Assembly (NCBI GenBank): GCA_021796135.1
Contig: JAJYOQ010000059.1
Coordinates: 1 to 14,009 of the forward strand
Reading direction: 5' to 3'
DNA from: Bacteroidota bacterium
GTDB taxonomy: Bacteria; Bacteroidota; Ignavibacteria; Ignavibacteriales; Ignavibacteriaceae
DNA: 14,009 bases
Below the pieces are notes generated by a model. That model ran no database searches. It had not been told where the DNA came from and saw nothing but the letters and a program-made list of their open reading frames with translations. Position 1 is the first letter of the stretch; each line of letters begins with the position of its first letter. Positions 1 through 7,993 of the stretch are shown piece after piece. The position numbers were made by a program, and so were the translations under genes.

Positions 1-585
1 TTCTGCAAACTCGACATCGGTAAGAACACCGGCACGACGCCAGAGTTTTGCGTAGAAAAATACAGTCAGCATTCCGCTGCAATAGTATTCATAAGTTTTC
101 TCTAAATAAGGGATTGAACCAAATTCGCCGGCACCGCAATTTTTGCCGGTATAAAGCTTATCATTAATTAATATTCCGGCGCCCATACCTGTCCCTAAAA
201 TCATACCGACAATATTTTTATATTTTTTTCCTTTTCCGAAATATTTTTCACCAATTGTAAAACAATTTGCATCATTATTGATATATACCGGTACTCTATA
301 TCTTTTCTCAATTATTTCCTTTAGATGAACTTCCTTCCATGAAGGAATGTTTTGCGCATTATAAACGATTCCTCTTTCAATATCTACAATGCTCGGTACG
401 CCAATTCCAATCCCCATTATATCATTAGTTGAAAATTTTTCAATCAAACTAAATATTTCATTAATGATCTCAACTGCACTTCCGTCCTTCGTAATCGGTA
501 ATGATTCAACTTTAACTAATGAACTATTGTTTATATGTCCAACCCGAACATTTGTTCCCCCAAGATCTATTCCTAAAATACCCAT
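1..585 (-). CDS. ROK-family sugar kinase, N-terminal part (cut by window edge)
   Basis: Likely cytoplasmic ATP-dependent kinase for glucosamine, GlcNAc or glucose. The 195 residues seen run without a stop to the left edge; ROK kinases are usually about 300 residues, so roughly the last third is missing. Seen: N-terminal phosphate-binding motif DLGGTN (residues 7-12), the IGVPS segment (61-65), NNDAN with the expected catalytic base Asp105, and GTGMGAG (131-137). Oddity: the sugar-binding motif normally ExGH reads EFGS (154-157), and the usual CxCGxxGCxE zinc cluster is replaced by a short segment containing EYYCSG (166-171). I believe other Bacteroidetes-group ROK proteins share this variant, but that is from memory. 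The ATG at 585 is preceded by AAAGGA four bases upstream (590-595). It is last in the co-directional run, 96 bases after the GH2 gene. Family assignment is firm; the substrate is inferred from context. Confidence 0.88.
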   Translation of the reverse strand, partial: MGILGIDLGGTNVRVGHINNSSLVKVESLPITKDGSAVEIINEIFSLIEKFSTNDIMGIGIGVPSIVDIERGIVYNAQNIPSWKEVHLKEIIEKRYRVPVYINNDANCFTIGEKYFGKGKKYKNIVGMILGTGMGAGILINDKLYTGKNCGAGEFGSIPYLEKTYEYYCSGMLTVFFYAKLWRRAGVLTDVEFAE

Positions 586-681
586 CTAATCCTTTCATTG
601 TTTTTTTTCAATCTTGAAACATCATCACAATATTTTAGTTTTGTTTTATTCCTCACGTTTATGACTGAAAAGTAAAATGGA
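586..681. other. Intergenic gap, GH2 to ROK kinase
   Basis: This 96-base AT-rich gap is the longest in the window. It carries the ribosome binding site of the ROK gene (AAAGGA on the minus strand, 590-595). I see no convincing hairpin or promoter and no small ORF in it. Confidence 0.5.
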
Positions 682-3288
682 TTAATCAATATTCCATCCG
701 GATACATTTAATTTGGGCTCTTTGCCGGATAAATCATTTTTATAAAAATATCCCTTTATAATCCTCTTTTCACCCGGAAGAAGTGAAAAATAATTATCTT
801 CCCAAAAGATCGGCAACACTGAATCTCCATTTTTTCCCTTTTTTACAGACAATACAATTTGAAAAGCTAATTTGTTAGTGTAATTACTAATTTCTGCTTC
901 TATAAAATCCTTATCCTTTTCACCTTTGAACTTTTCTGTAACGGTTAAATGTACCTTTGGTAAATTATTGAGCTCTGTCAAATCAGCATATTCTTTTGCC
1001 GGGGTAATGAACCAATTGGTTTTAGCTGTGTCAAGGATATCAGGCTTTGATGATAAACAGTAGAAATTTGAACTTAGTGTTCTCTTATCTTCCTTTAATT
1101 TCAAATCAACAAAATAAGTTTTACTTAGATCTTTTATGTAAGGTAATTTTAATATTTCAATTGATTGATCCGGCATTAATTTAACCGGAGTATTGAATGA
1201 ATATTTTTTAGTTAAATCAAAATTAAATATTTGAATATTTGCCGATAAATTATTTAGTGCTTTAAGTGTATTGTTGATAACTACAATTCCCATATTATCA
1301 TAATCATATATAATATGAATTGGTTCGCATGCTTTTTTTGTACCGTATAAGGCTCCCCCCGGCTGTAGGTAATAATCATATAATTGCCACCAAAGTTTTG
1401 GCCAAGCCGCATTCAGCATCCAATGAATTACTCCTGTTGAACTATATTTATTAGCTTCATTTGCTTCAAACATTGCACGAGTATTTTCATAATTAAAATA
1501 TTGAGCCTTAGTGCAATAATCGATAACATTTATGCATGTGTCAAGGCGTCTATACATAGCATTATTATAGCTTCGCAAATTTGAGAATGAATATTTACCG
1601 CAATGAAAATTCCACACACTATCTATAGGCCAAAGATCATTTTTTGGAATCATCTTTGTTATACTTTCTAAAGGAGGAATTTCTGCTCCAGGTCCTTCTT
1701 CTGTATTAAATCCTAGTGCCCCGCCAACAGTTTTTTCTTTCCACCAATATACTGGGGGCACATAATCATAGGGTCCACGCATTTTAACAGCTGTTTTCCC
1801 TGTTATGGTGCTAATATGGTCTGCTGCAGAGGCAAGGAATGGTCTGGTAGGATCATTTTCCCTAAGAATTTTTTGATATTCTTTTTCAAGTTCTGGTCTT
1901 GGAATTTTATCGCTTCCGTATAGCCAAACAAAAATACTAGGATGATTCCGAAGCCATTTAATTTGATCTTTAAAAGATCTCGTGATTAAGTCAATTTCTC
2001 CTTTTGTTTTGATTGCACCATATTCATCTACAGGCTTACCAATATATTCTTCCCACTCCCACTGACAACTCCATCCAACCATCATAAGGATACCATTTTC
2101 ATCACATAGGTTATATAGTGCGCTGCTCTCTCCCCAAAATCCCTCAAGCCTGATAGCATTCAACCCCATTTGTTTTACATAATCAATCTGTGTCCTTAGG
2201 TTATCAAAAGTATTATTTAAAAATAAATTATCTACCCAGCCGCCCCCGAGAACTAGTATTTTTTTCCCATTTAATTTATAGCCGCGATATCCCTCATTAT
2301 TTATATAATCAGTAACCTCGCGAATTCCGAATTTTGTTTCAATTAAATCTGAAACTTTCTGTTTGATTTTAAATATCAATTTCAGCTTATAAAGTGATGG
2401 CTTTCCTAGATTGTAAGTCCACCATAATTTTGGATTTTTAATTATAAGCTGCTTGAAATCTTGAGGAGTAAAAGTAATTTTAATATTTTCGCTGGGTTCA
2501 AAATTAATTTTTTTTGAAAATTTTATTTTATCAATCACGCCGGTTAACTCTCCGGATATATATTTATCAGAATTATTATGTAATTCAGTAGAAACGTTCA
2601 GTTCAGCGATTCGGGATTGATAATTAATTTTACTTTGGACAAAAGGATAATTTATGGAAATATCGCCGCTGAATTTTAATTTGACTGGTCTCCAAATTCC
2701 CATATTATTATCAGGAGCATTTGGATTCCAATCTACAAATCCAATTGTTGGTTCCCCTTTTTTTGGCGGAAATACTTCAACTGCTAAAACATTTTTCCCG
2801 TTACGTTTAACAATTCTAGTGATATCAAATTCAAACATTCTGTAAACACCTGCGCAATAACTACTACCTGATATTAGAGTTCCGTTAAGCCAGATATTTG
2901 CTCTGTAGTTTATTCCTTCAAACTCAAGTTTGACAAACTTGCCCTTTATTTTTTTTGGAATAATAAATTGGGTTCTGTACCACCATGAATTTTCAAATTG
3001 TTTATGAGGAATATTTTTTAAATTATTACCTGAAAAAACATTCTTATAAATATTATCTTTGACTAAAGCTCCCATAATGGTCGATGGGACATCTGCCTTA
3101 TACCAGGAACTTAAAGAAAATTTTTCACTCGCAATAATTGAACCGGAATCAGTGGTTTTTTCAGAAGACTGGATAAACCAATTTTTTTTTAATATAATAA
3201 CATTTTCAGAAATATTTCCCTGTGGATGAATAATATCCCTTGGAAATAGAGCTATTGTAATAAGCAGAAAATAGTAACAAACTTTCAT
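682..3288 (-). CDS. Secreted GH2 exo-beta-D-glucosaminidase (CsxA-like)
   Basis: Predicted to remove glucosamine from the non-reducing end of chitosan or partly deacetylated chitooligosaccharides, outside the cytoplasm. The protein is 868 residues from the ATG at 3288. An in-frame TTG at 3297 adds three residues; numbering here follows that longer 871-residue form. The ATG is preferred because it puts MKVCYY directly before the hydrophobic signal-peptide core. Domains in order: signal peptide (about 4-20), jelly-roll sugar-binding domain (about 30-210), Ig-like domain (about 215-330), TIM barrel (about 335-660), and C-terminal beta domains. Several stretches match the exo-glucosaminidase subgroup as I recall it from Amycolatopsis CsxA: DWNPNAPDNNMGIWRPV, MRGPYDYVPPVYWW, GVIHWMLNAAWPKLWWQL and the C-terminal VSGWN. 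The acid/base is Asp463 (YGSDK) rather than the Glu of ordinary GH2 enzymes, and the nucleophile is Glu533 (FNTEE). Generic annotation might call it beta-mannosidase; these motifs argue against that. Confidence 0.88.
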   Translation of the reverse strand: MKVCYYFLLITIALFPRDIIHPQGNISENVIILKKNWFIQSSEKTTDSGSIIASEKFSLSSWYKADVPSTIMGALVKDNIYKNVFSGNNLKNIPHKQFENSWWYRTQFIIPKKIKGKFVKLEFEGINYRANIWLNGTLISGSSYCAGVYRMFEFDITRIVKRNGKNVLAVEVFPPKKGEPTIGFVDWNPNAPDNNMGIWRPVKLKFSGDISINYPFVQSKINYQSRIAELNVSTELHNNSDKYISGELTGVIDKIKFSKKINFEPSENIKITFTPQDFKQLIIKNPKLWWTYNLGKPSLYKLKLIFKIKQKVSDLIETKFGIREVTDYINNEGYRGYKLNGKKILVLGGGWVDNLFLNNTFDNLRTQIDYVKQMGLNAIRLEGFWGESSALYNLCDENGILMMVGWSCQWEWEEYIGKPVDEYGAIKTKGEIDLITRSFKDQIKWLRNHPSIFVWLYGSDKIPRPELEKEYQKILRENDPTRPFLASAADHISTITGKTAVKMRGPYDYVPPVYWWKEKTVGGALGFNTEEGPGAEIPPLESITKMIPKNDLWPIDSVWNFHCGKYSFSNLRSYNNAMYRRLDTCINVIDYCTKAQYFNYENTRAMFEANEANKYSSTGVIHWMLNAAWPKLWWQLYDYYLQPGGALYGTKKACEPIHIIYDYDNMGIVVINNTLKALNNLSANIQIFNFDLTKKYSFNTPVKLMPDQSIEILKLPYIKDLSKTYFVDLKLKEDKRTLSSNFYCLSSKPDILDTAKTNWFITPAKEYADLTELNNLPKVHLTVTEKFKGEKDKDFIEAEISNYTNKLAFQIVLSVKKGKNGDSVLPIFWEDNYFSLLPGEKRIIKGYFYKNDLSGKEPKLNVSGWNID

Positions 3289-3358
3289 TATAGACAATAA
3301 TCTTTATATTTTAAAAGAATCTCCCCTTATAAATTTTAATTCCTTTGTTATTCGATTT
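3289..3358. other. Intergenic gap, fusion gene to GH2
   Basis: AT-rich 70-base gap. On the minus strand it contains GGGGAGATTCT (3316-3326), closely related to the arms of the hairpin at 5748-5775, but here with no facing partner arm, so no strong stem forms. There is no clear Shine-Dalgarno before the GH2 start; AAAGA about 12 bases upstream of the ATG is the nearest purine run. Confidence 0.4.
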
Positions 3359-5710
3359 CTAATTTTCAGTTAATTTTTTCAATTCAATAGATTTAGTATA
3401 AAATTCATCTAAAGAAAGTTCTTTTAGATAAACCATTCCGTGTGCTGCTCTTACCCTGGGAATTTCATGTGCAATGAAAAAATCCCTTCCTAAACAAAGT
3501 CGAATAGTTTGGTACTGTTCTGCAAGCACATTCTGAGATAAAGTTGAGAAAGGTCCGTCTAGTTCAAAACTTGGAAAGCTTGCATCCTTTTGTGAGCCGT
3601 AGCTGTTCATGAACATACTGTCAATCAATGCGAAACTATTTAGACTTACCGGTATATATATGTTTGCCTCTGCCGGGTGAAAACGGTACCATACATTACG
3701 ATAACCCCAAATTCTTAATTTAGATATGTCTGTCTCTTTTCCGTATAACCGTAATGCCTCAGAGATTGTTTGAAGAACCTTATAGTGAGTATCCGGACCG
3801 CTGCCTTCCGGATCAAGTGCCACGGTGATTATGGTTGGCTTAAATTTCCTAAAGAGATTCAGCACAGGAAGAACATCTCTGTTAATCTCCGGATTTTCTG
3901 TAAATATATCTCCCTGATAAAACCCAAGTCTTAAATGTGATACCTCGTCACTATGAAATCCCAAATGTGCCCAAAGTATCTCTTCTTCCCATTCCCTTAG
4001 CATTCCCTTGAGCTTTTGAACATCCGGAGTGTCTTTTTTCCCCGGATATTGAGTCTGAAAATAGACAATCAACTCATTTATCTTTTCATTTAAAAATTCT
4101 ATATTGCTATTACCATAGACTTCTATCAGATTTCTTAACGTCCTTCTTGCCTGGGCTTCATTCTTTATGACAAGACTTTTAGCTGCTATTCCGTCAAGAT
4201 ATAAGTTCACATCACGGTTTTTTCCTTCTTCAAATGATGTCTCAAAATATTTAGTGTTCAGCCTTCTGTTAAATTCTTCTTTTGAAATATGCTTTTTCAA
4301 ATTCTCCATGATCTCCAATATATAAGAATTTGTCACTGCCGTAAATCCGCTTGTGAGTACTGAAAAATGATGTTTATTTGTCACATTACGAACCAAATGT
4401 ACTATATATGGTAAATACCCTAGCATTATATCGTCATGATGAGGACCAGTATGCAGAATCCTTTGATTCTCTACCGAGGCAATTCCGTGATTGAATCTAT
4501 TATAGACAGCCTTATGTATTCTCTGATTTATAGTCTCTACACTTTGTCCGGTCTTCTTGAGAATATACTTTCCAAATTCATCATCATTATAATCATCAAT
4601 GCTTAGTTTCAAGACCTCTTTTTTCTTTTCTACTGCAAGATTAATAATTGCTCGCTCAATTGAGAACTCAGATATAGGATCCTCGTTCTTCATATCTTCA
4701 AGTCTTCTTGCCTTCAATCTCAAGGCAGCTCCGTCGGTAAGATAAAACCGGGCTTTTGGCAGGTTTTGAAGAACCGATGCCGGATATTTGTTGCTTAAAG
4801 GACTCTCGATTGAGTCTCGAACTATGTTTGCTTTTGCCTCACCTGAGGCAATTATTAAAGCTACTGCATCCTTGTTATAGGTAATTGTGTTAAGACCAAT
4901 TGTAATAACTAGCCTATTCCTTGCTATTTCAATTCCTCCCAAATCTGTCGATGCAGCTGCTTGTGTTTCGTAATTCGTTTCCATCAGCCGGGTTGTTGAA
5001 AAGTGATCACTGCCTTGTATATTAAATCCAATGTGACCATCCGGACCGATACCGCCGAGAAAGAATCCTATTCCGCCTAACTCACGGATCTTCCTCTCGT
5101 ACTCGGTACAGAATTCATCAACCAGTTCAATTGTCTGCTTTTGCAGTTGTTCATGTTTTGTCTTGGCATATCTATAGCGAAGTGATAAGTCTACGCATTT
5201 ATCCGGGAATATTTGATCAATAGGCAATCCTTTTGCAGTCGGGATTTCATTCACATTTATCAGAAGTGCCTTTGACGGATCCATTTCAAAACTGCTGAAA
5301 TAAAATCTCTGTATATAATAATAAAAGCTGTTATGCTGAAATGAATCTATAGGATAAAATTCATCTATCTGTACAAAATGAAGACTTCGCATATCGGGTT
5401 TTGTTGAAGTATCTATCCCATTGCTTGCTAGTTCTTCTTTTACCTCTTTACTTTGCCAGTTCTTTAGATAATAAGTTACCCATTTTATAAAGTGTTCGGG
5501 AGTCTTTCCCGTAGGAAGCGATACAACCCCGCCCGGGTTATCCAGTGTCCATTCTATAAATCTTAATGCAGTCAGCTTTCCTAATTCGGGGAAGTTTTTT
5601 ACCTGTATTATATTTATCTTTTCGGTCGGAGAATATTGCATCTGCCTACCTGAGTTATCTAAAAATTTCTTTTCAACTTTTGACAGTGATGATATCTTAT
5701 TTTTTACCAT
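3359..5710 (-). CDS. NagB-like isomerase/deaminase domain fused to PIG-L (LmbE) deacetylase domain
   Basis: This is a two-domain, 783-residue cytoplasmic protein with no signal peptide. Residues about 30-340 form a glucosamine-6-phosphate deaminase-like domain: phosphate loop SLPTGKTP (64-71), IDEFYP with Asp116, and [12 protein letters not shown] with Asp224 and His226. The Glu that follows FN in active NagB (Glu148 in E. coli) is Ile231 here (FNIQGS). Residues about 415-750 form a PIG-L deacetylase-like domain: GPHHDD (422-427) gives the metal ligands His424 and Asp427, and GPDTHYK gives the third His, His642. A charged helical insert lies at about 460-600. Long proteins with this architecture are often annotated simply as glucosamine-6-phosphate deaminase in Bacteroidetes. 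Because a canonical nagB lies next to it, this gene probably does a different job, such as deacetylating GlcNAc-6-P or another GlcNAc compound. The domain calls are firm; the reaction is unknown. The ATG at 5710 has no strong Shine-Dalgarno. Confidence 0.85.
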   Translation of the reverse strand: MVKNKISSLSKVEKKFLDNSGRQMQYSPTEKINIIQVKNFPELGKLTALRFIEWTLDNPGGVVSLPTGKTPEHFIKWVTYYLKNWQSKEVKEELASNGIDTSTKPDMRSLHFVQIDEFYPIDSFQHNSFYYYIQRFYFSSFEMDPSKALLINVNEIPTAKGLPIDQIFPDKCVDLSLRYRYAKTKHEQLQKQTIELVDEFCTEYERKIRELGGIGFFLGGIGPDGHIGFNIQGSDHFSTTRLMETNYETQAAASTDLGGIEIARNRLVITIGLNTITYNKDAVALIIASGEAKANIVRDSIESPLSNKYPASVLQNLPKARFYLTDGAALRLKARRLEDMKNEDPISEFSIERAIINLAVEKKKEVLKLSIDDYNDDEFGKYILKKTGQSVETINQRIHKAVYNRFNHGIASVENQRILHTGPHHDDIMLGYLPYIVHLVRNVTNKHHFSVLTSGFTAVTNSYILEIMENLKKHISKEEFNRRLNTKYFETSFEEGKNRDVNLYLDGIAAKSLVIKNEAQARRTLRNLIEVYGNSNIEFLNEKINELIVYFQTQYPGKKDTPDVQKLKGMLREWEEEILWAHLGFHSDEVSHLRLGFYQGDIFTENPEINRDVLPVLNLFRKFKPTIITVALDPEGSGPDTHYKVLQTISEALRLYGKETDISKLRIWGYRNVWYRFHPAEANIYIPVSLNSFALIDSMFMNSYGSQKDASFPSFELDGPFSTLSQNVLAEQYQTIRLCLGRDFFIAHEIPRVRAAHGMVYLKELSLDEFYTKSIELKKLTEN

Positions 5711-5747
5711 TTTTTGTTTCTTTTTTTGTTTGACATATTAATATAAA

Positions 5748-5775
5748 GGGAGATTCTAATATTGTAGATTCTCCC
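5748..5775 (-). terminator. Terminator-like hairpin after nagB
   Basis: In the transcript (minus strand) GGGAGAATCTA (5765-5775) faces TAGAATCTCCC (5748-5758) across a 6-base loop. This gives an 11-bp stem with one A-A mismatch, followed by TTTATATTAAT. It begins 12 bases after the nagB stop codon. The stem is GC-rich at its base, but the following U-run is imperfect, so it may act as an attenuator or an RNA-stabilising stem rather than a full terminator. It is the strongest inverted repeat I found and separates the six upstream genes from the fusion, GH2 and ROK genes. Confidence 0.55.
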
Positions 5776-5787
5776 TATAATAAACGA

Positions 5788-6600
5788 TTATTTTAAAAGA
5801 GTATCCGGAGAAAGATTTGTAGACTCAATATCTCTAAAATATTTTACCGTTCCTACCTTTAGTTCATAAGTCGCAGCATCATCGCAAACTATAATACCTT
5901 TAGGATGCAATTGCAGAGCACTTACAGTCCACATATGGTTTACACCTTCTTCTACAACTTTAGCTAATGCACGTGCTTTGTTATGACCGCTGATAATTAT
6001 CAAAACTTCCTCTGAATCCAAAACTGTTTTTACGCCTACAGTTAGAGCAGTTTTAGGAACTTTGTTTATATCGTTATCGAAAAATCTTGAGTTTGCAATA
6101 ATTGTATCCATCATTAAAGTTTTAACCCTTGTAAGCGATCCGATTGAAGAACCTGGTTCATTAAAAGCAATATGCCCATCGGGACCAATTCCGCCTACAA
6201 ATAATTTTATACCGCCAGCATTAGCGATTCTCTTTTCATAACTTTCACATTCCTTCTCGAGTTCTTTTGCATTCCCATTAAGAATATTTACGAATTTTTT
6301 ATCAATATCAATATGATTGAAAAAATTATTGAACATAAATGTATGATAACTTTCAGGATGATTTTCAGGGAGATTGACGTATTCATCCATGTTAAAAGTA
6401 GTCACATATTTAAACGAAATAACTTTTTTCTTATTCAAGTTAGCCAATTCCTTATACATCCCGATCGGAGAAGAGCCCGTCGGCAAACCTAATACAAAAC
6501 GTTTTGAAGAGGATGGTTTGAATTCCAAGATCTTACGGGCAACATAATTTGCAGCCCATTTTGATACCAAATCATAATTTGGTTGTATAATAAGTCGCAT
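5788..6600 (-). CDS. nagB: Glucosamine-6-phosphate deaminase (NagB)
   Basis: Cytoplasmic enzyme converting glucosamine-6-phosphate to fructose-6-phosphate plus ammonia, the last dedicated step of amino-sugar catabolism. At 270 residues it lines up with E. coli NagB (266) almost without gaps. Seen: phosphate loop LGLPTGSSP (37-45), FNMDEYV with Asp72, and [17 protein letters not shown] with Asp141, His143 and Glu148, at the same numbers as the E. coli catalytic residues. The residues I recall as the GlcNAc-6-P allosteric site are also kept: Ser151, Arg158, Lys160, Thr161 and Tyr254. Activation by GlcNAc-6-P is therefore plausible. The ATG at 6600 is fixed by a strong AGGAG five bases upstream. 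It lies 71 bases after the GlmU-like gene and 77 bases before the NagB/PIG-L fusion. Confidence 0.97.
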   Translation of the reverse strand: MRLIIQPNYDLVSKWAANYVARKILEFKPSSSKRFVLGLPTGSSPIGMYKELANLNKKKVISFKYVTTFNMDEYVNLPENHPESYHTFMFNNFFNHIDIDKKFVNILNGNAKELEKECESYEKRIANAGGIKLFVGGIGPDGHIAFNEPGSSIGSLTRVKTLMMDTIIANSRFFDNDINKVPKTALTVGVKTVLDSEEVLIIISGHNKARALAKVVEEGVNHMWTVSALQLHPKGIIVCDDAATYELKVGTVKYFRDIESTNLSPDTLLK

Positions 6601-6605
6601 AATAA

Positions 6606-6611
6606 CTCCTT
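6606..6611 (-). promoter_or_regulatory. Strong ribosome binding site of nagB
   Basis: AAGGAG on the minus strand, with five bases between it and the ATG at 6600. It is one of the two strongest Shine-Dalgarno sequences in the window and decides the nagB start. Confidence 0.8.
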
Positions 6612-6650
6612 ATTTAATGATTTAAAATTTTTAAAATGAACAAAAAAGAG

Positions 6651-6668
6651 TTTGTCCAGAAAGACAAA
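6651..6668 (-). terminator. Weak hairpin after the GlmU-like gene
   Basis: TTTGTC (6663-6668 read on the minus strand) faces GACAAA (6651-6656) across a 6-base loop, three bases after the stop codon. It is followed in the transcript by CTCTTTTTTG. The 6-bp stem has only two GC pairs, so any termination would be weak. Confidence 0.25.
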
Positions 6669-6671
6669 AAA

Positions 6672-7937
6672 TCATTCAGACATGCCCTGTTTAATCCTTT
6701 CTTCCTTTGTTAAATCAAATACTTTTTTCATTAACTCTTTGTCAATTTCTGTAATTTCAATTTTACGTCGATTCATTACCCTTTTAGCCACCTCAACACT
6801 TTTATCAATTTTATAAGTAATAAGAGATTCAGAACCTCCCCATGAAAATGAAGGAATATATTTTCTAGGAAATCCGCCTCCATAAATATTACTGAAAACA
6901 CCCACTACCGTACCTGTATTAAACATAGTATTTATTCCGCTTTTTGAATGATCGCCTATTATTAATCCAACAAACATTGATCCGCTGTCTATTTGCTCAT
7001 TGTTGATTGTTACTTTGACATTTGAATAGTTATTTTTTAAGTCGCTATTGTTTGTATCAGCACCCAAATTAACCCACATCCCTAAGTATGAATGACCAAG
7101 GAATCCATCATGTTGTTTATTTGAATGTGAATGAATAATTGAAGATTCAACTTCTCCGCCAACTTTACAAACAGGACCTATACTAGTGTCTTCATATATT
7201 TTTGCCCCAGCTTTGATTTTAGATTCATCTCCAATAAAAACCGGACCTTCTATTGTAGAATTTGGGTACACTTCCACATTATTACCTATATAAATTGGAC
7301 CTTTCTCAGCATCAAGAACAACTCCCGGTTTTATTTTTGAACCACTGCCGATATAAATATTATCTCTATTAAGCAGGTATGCACCTTCGTATATATTGCC
7401 TTTGATTTTATCATCTTTAATATCATTTGTAAGAATTTTAAAATCAGCAACTATCTGTCCGCCATTTGCATTAACTAAATTCCATGGATAGTTAATAATA
7501 TTAGCATCAATTTCCTCTTTTTCAAAGCCATCAAAACTTGAAAGTGAAAACAAATCGGAAAGCTGATGTTTTATTTTATCTAGTTTACTGCCGCTTGCTT
7601 TTGCCGCAATACAAGTATCACCTTTAAAATATACCTTATTTTCTCCCTCAAGACTTATTTTCGCTTTTAATTTATCATCTACTATTATTCTGCCATTTAT
7701 AAACAGACAGTTCTTCCCGGAAAACTCGTTAACCTTTAAATTGGGATTTTGTTGTTCAACTACCCCTTTCAGATAACTTCTGCAATGCAGAGAAACTGGT
7801 ATTCCTTGGTATTGTTTTAAAACTTTTTCTCTTAGAGTCAATATACCGCATCTCAAATCATACACCGGTCTAAAGTAGACCAGAGGAAGCAATCGTAAAT
7901 AATTTACGTCTTCAAATATGCAAATATTGTCAACCAT
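6672..7937 (-). CDS. GlmU-family sugar-1-phosphate nucleotidyltransferase / acyltransferase
   Basis: This belongs to the alternative bacterial GlmU-type family known from Bacteroidetes and relatives, 421 residues long. It is predicted to acetylate GlcN-1-P and/or uridylylate GlcNAc-1-P to make UDP-GlcNAc in the cytoplasm. The N-terminal region (1 to about 170) opens with CIFEDVNYLRLLPLVYFRPV then DLRCGILTLREK (27-38), the hallmark of this family; the LxxGxGTRM loop of classical GlmU is absent. Residues about 180-365 are a left-handed beta-helix of hexapeptide repeats, for example IYIGSGSKIKPGVV, VFIGDESKIKAGAKI and TSIGPVCKVGG. The conserved HDGFLGHSYLGMWVNLGA stretch (276-293) lies in the acyltransferase part. 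The ATG at 7937 has a modest AAAGGT nine bases upstream. Its place between a chitinase and nagB suggests a link between chitin breakdown and cell-wall precursor supply. Family firm; which half-reactions it performs is inferred. Confidence 0.85.
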   Translation of the reverse strand: MVDNICIFEDVNYLRLLPLVYFRPVYDLRCGILTLREKVLKQYQGIPVSLHCRSYLKGVVEQQNPNLKVNEFSGKNCLFINGRIIVDDKLKAKISLEGENKVYFKGDTCIAAKASGSKLDKIKHQLSDLFSLSSFDGFEKEEIDANIINYPWNLVNANGGQIVADFKILTNDIKDDKIKGNIYEGAYLLNRDNIYIGSGSKIKPGVVLDAEKGPIYIGNNVEVYPNSTIEGPVFIGDESKIKAGAKIYEDTSIGPVCKVGGEVESSIIHSHSNKQHDGFLGHSYLGMWVNLGADTNNSDLKNNYSNVKVTINNEQIDSGSMFVGLIIGDHSKSGINTMFNTGTVVGVFSNIYGGGFPRKYIPSFSWGGSESLITYKIDKSVEVAKRVMNRRKIEITEIDKELMKKVFDLTKEERIKQGMSE

Positions 7938-7993
7938 AATTATTTTACCTTTGATTTAATGTCGAATTTATATTGTTTAGTCTTTTTAAAATA

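Noticed and set aside
389..589. Plus-strand ORF of 66 codons
   Set aside because: Lies wholly antisense to the ROK kinase gene, whose protein has clear motifs; the translation has no recognisable features.
3289..3297. TTG start adding three residues to the GH2 protein
   Set aside because: The ATG at 3288 gives a typical Lys-then-hydrophobic signal peptide; the TTG has no better ribosome binding site.
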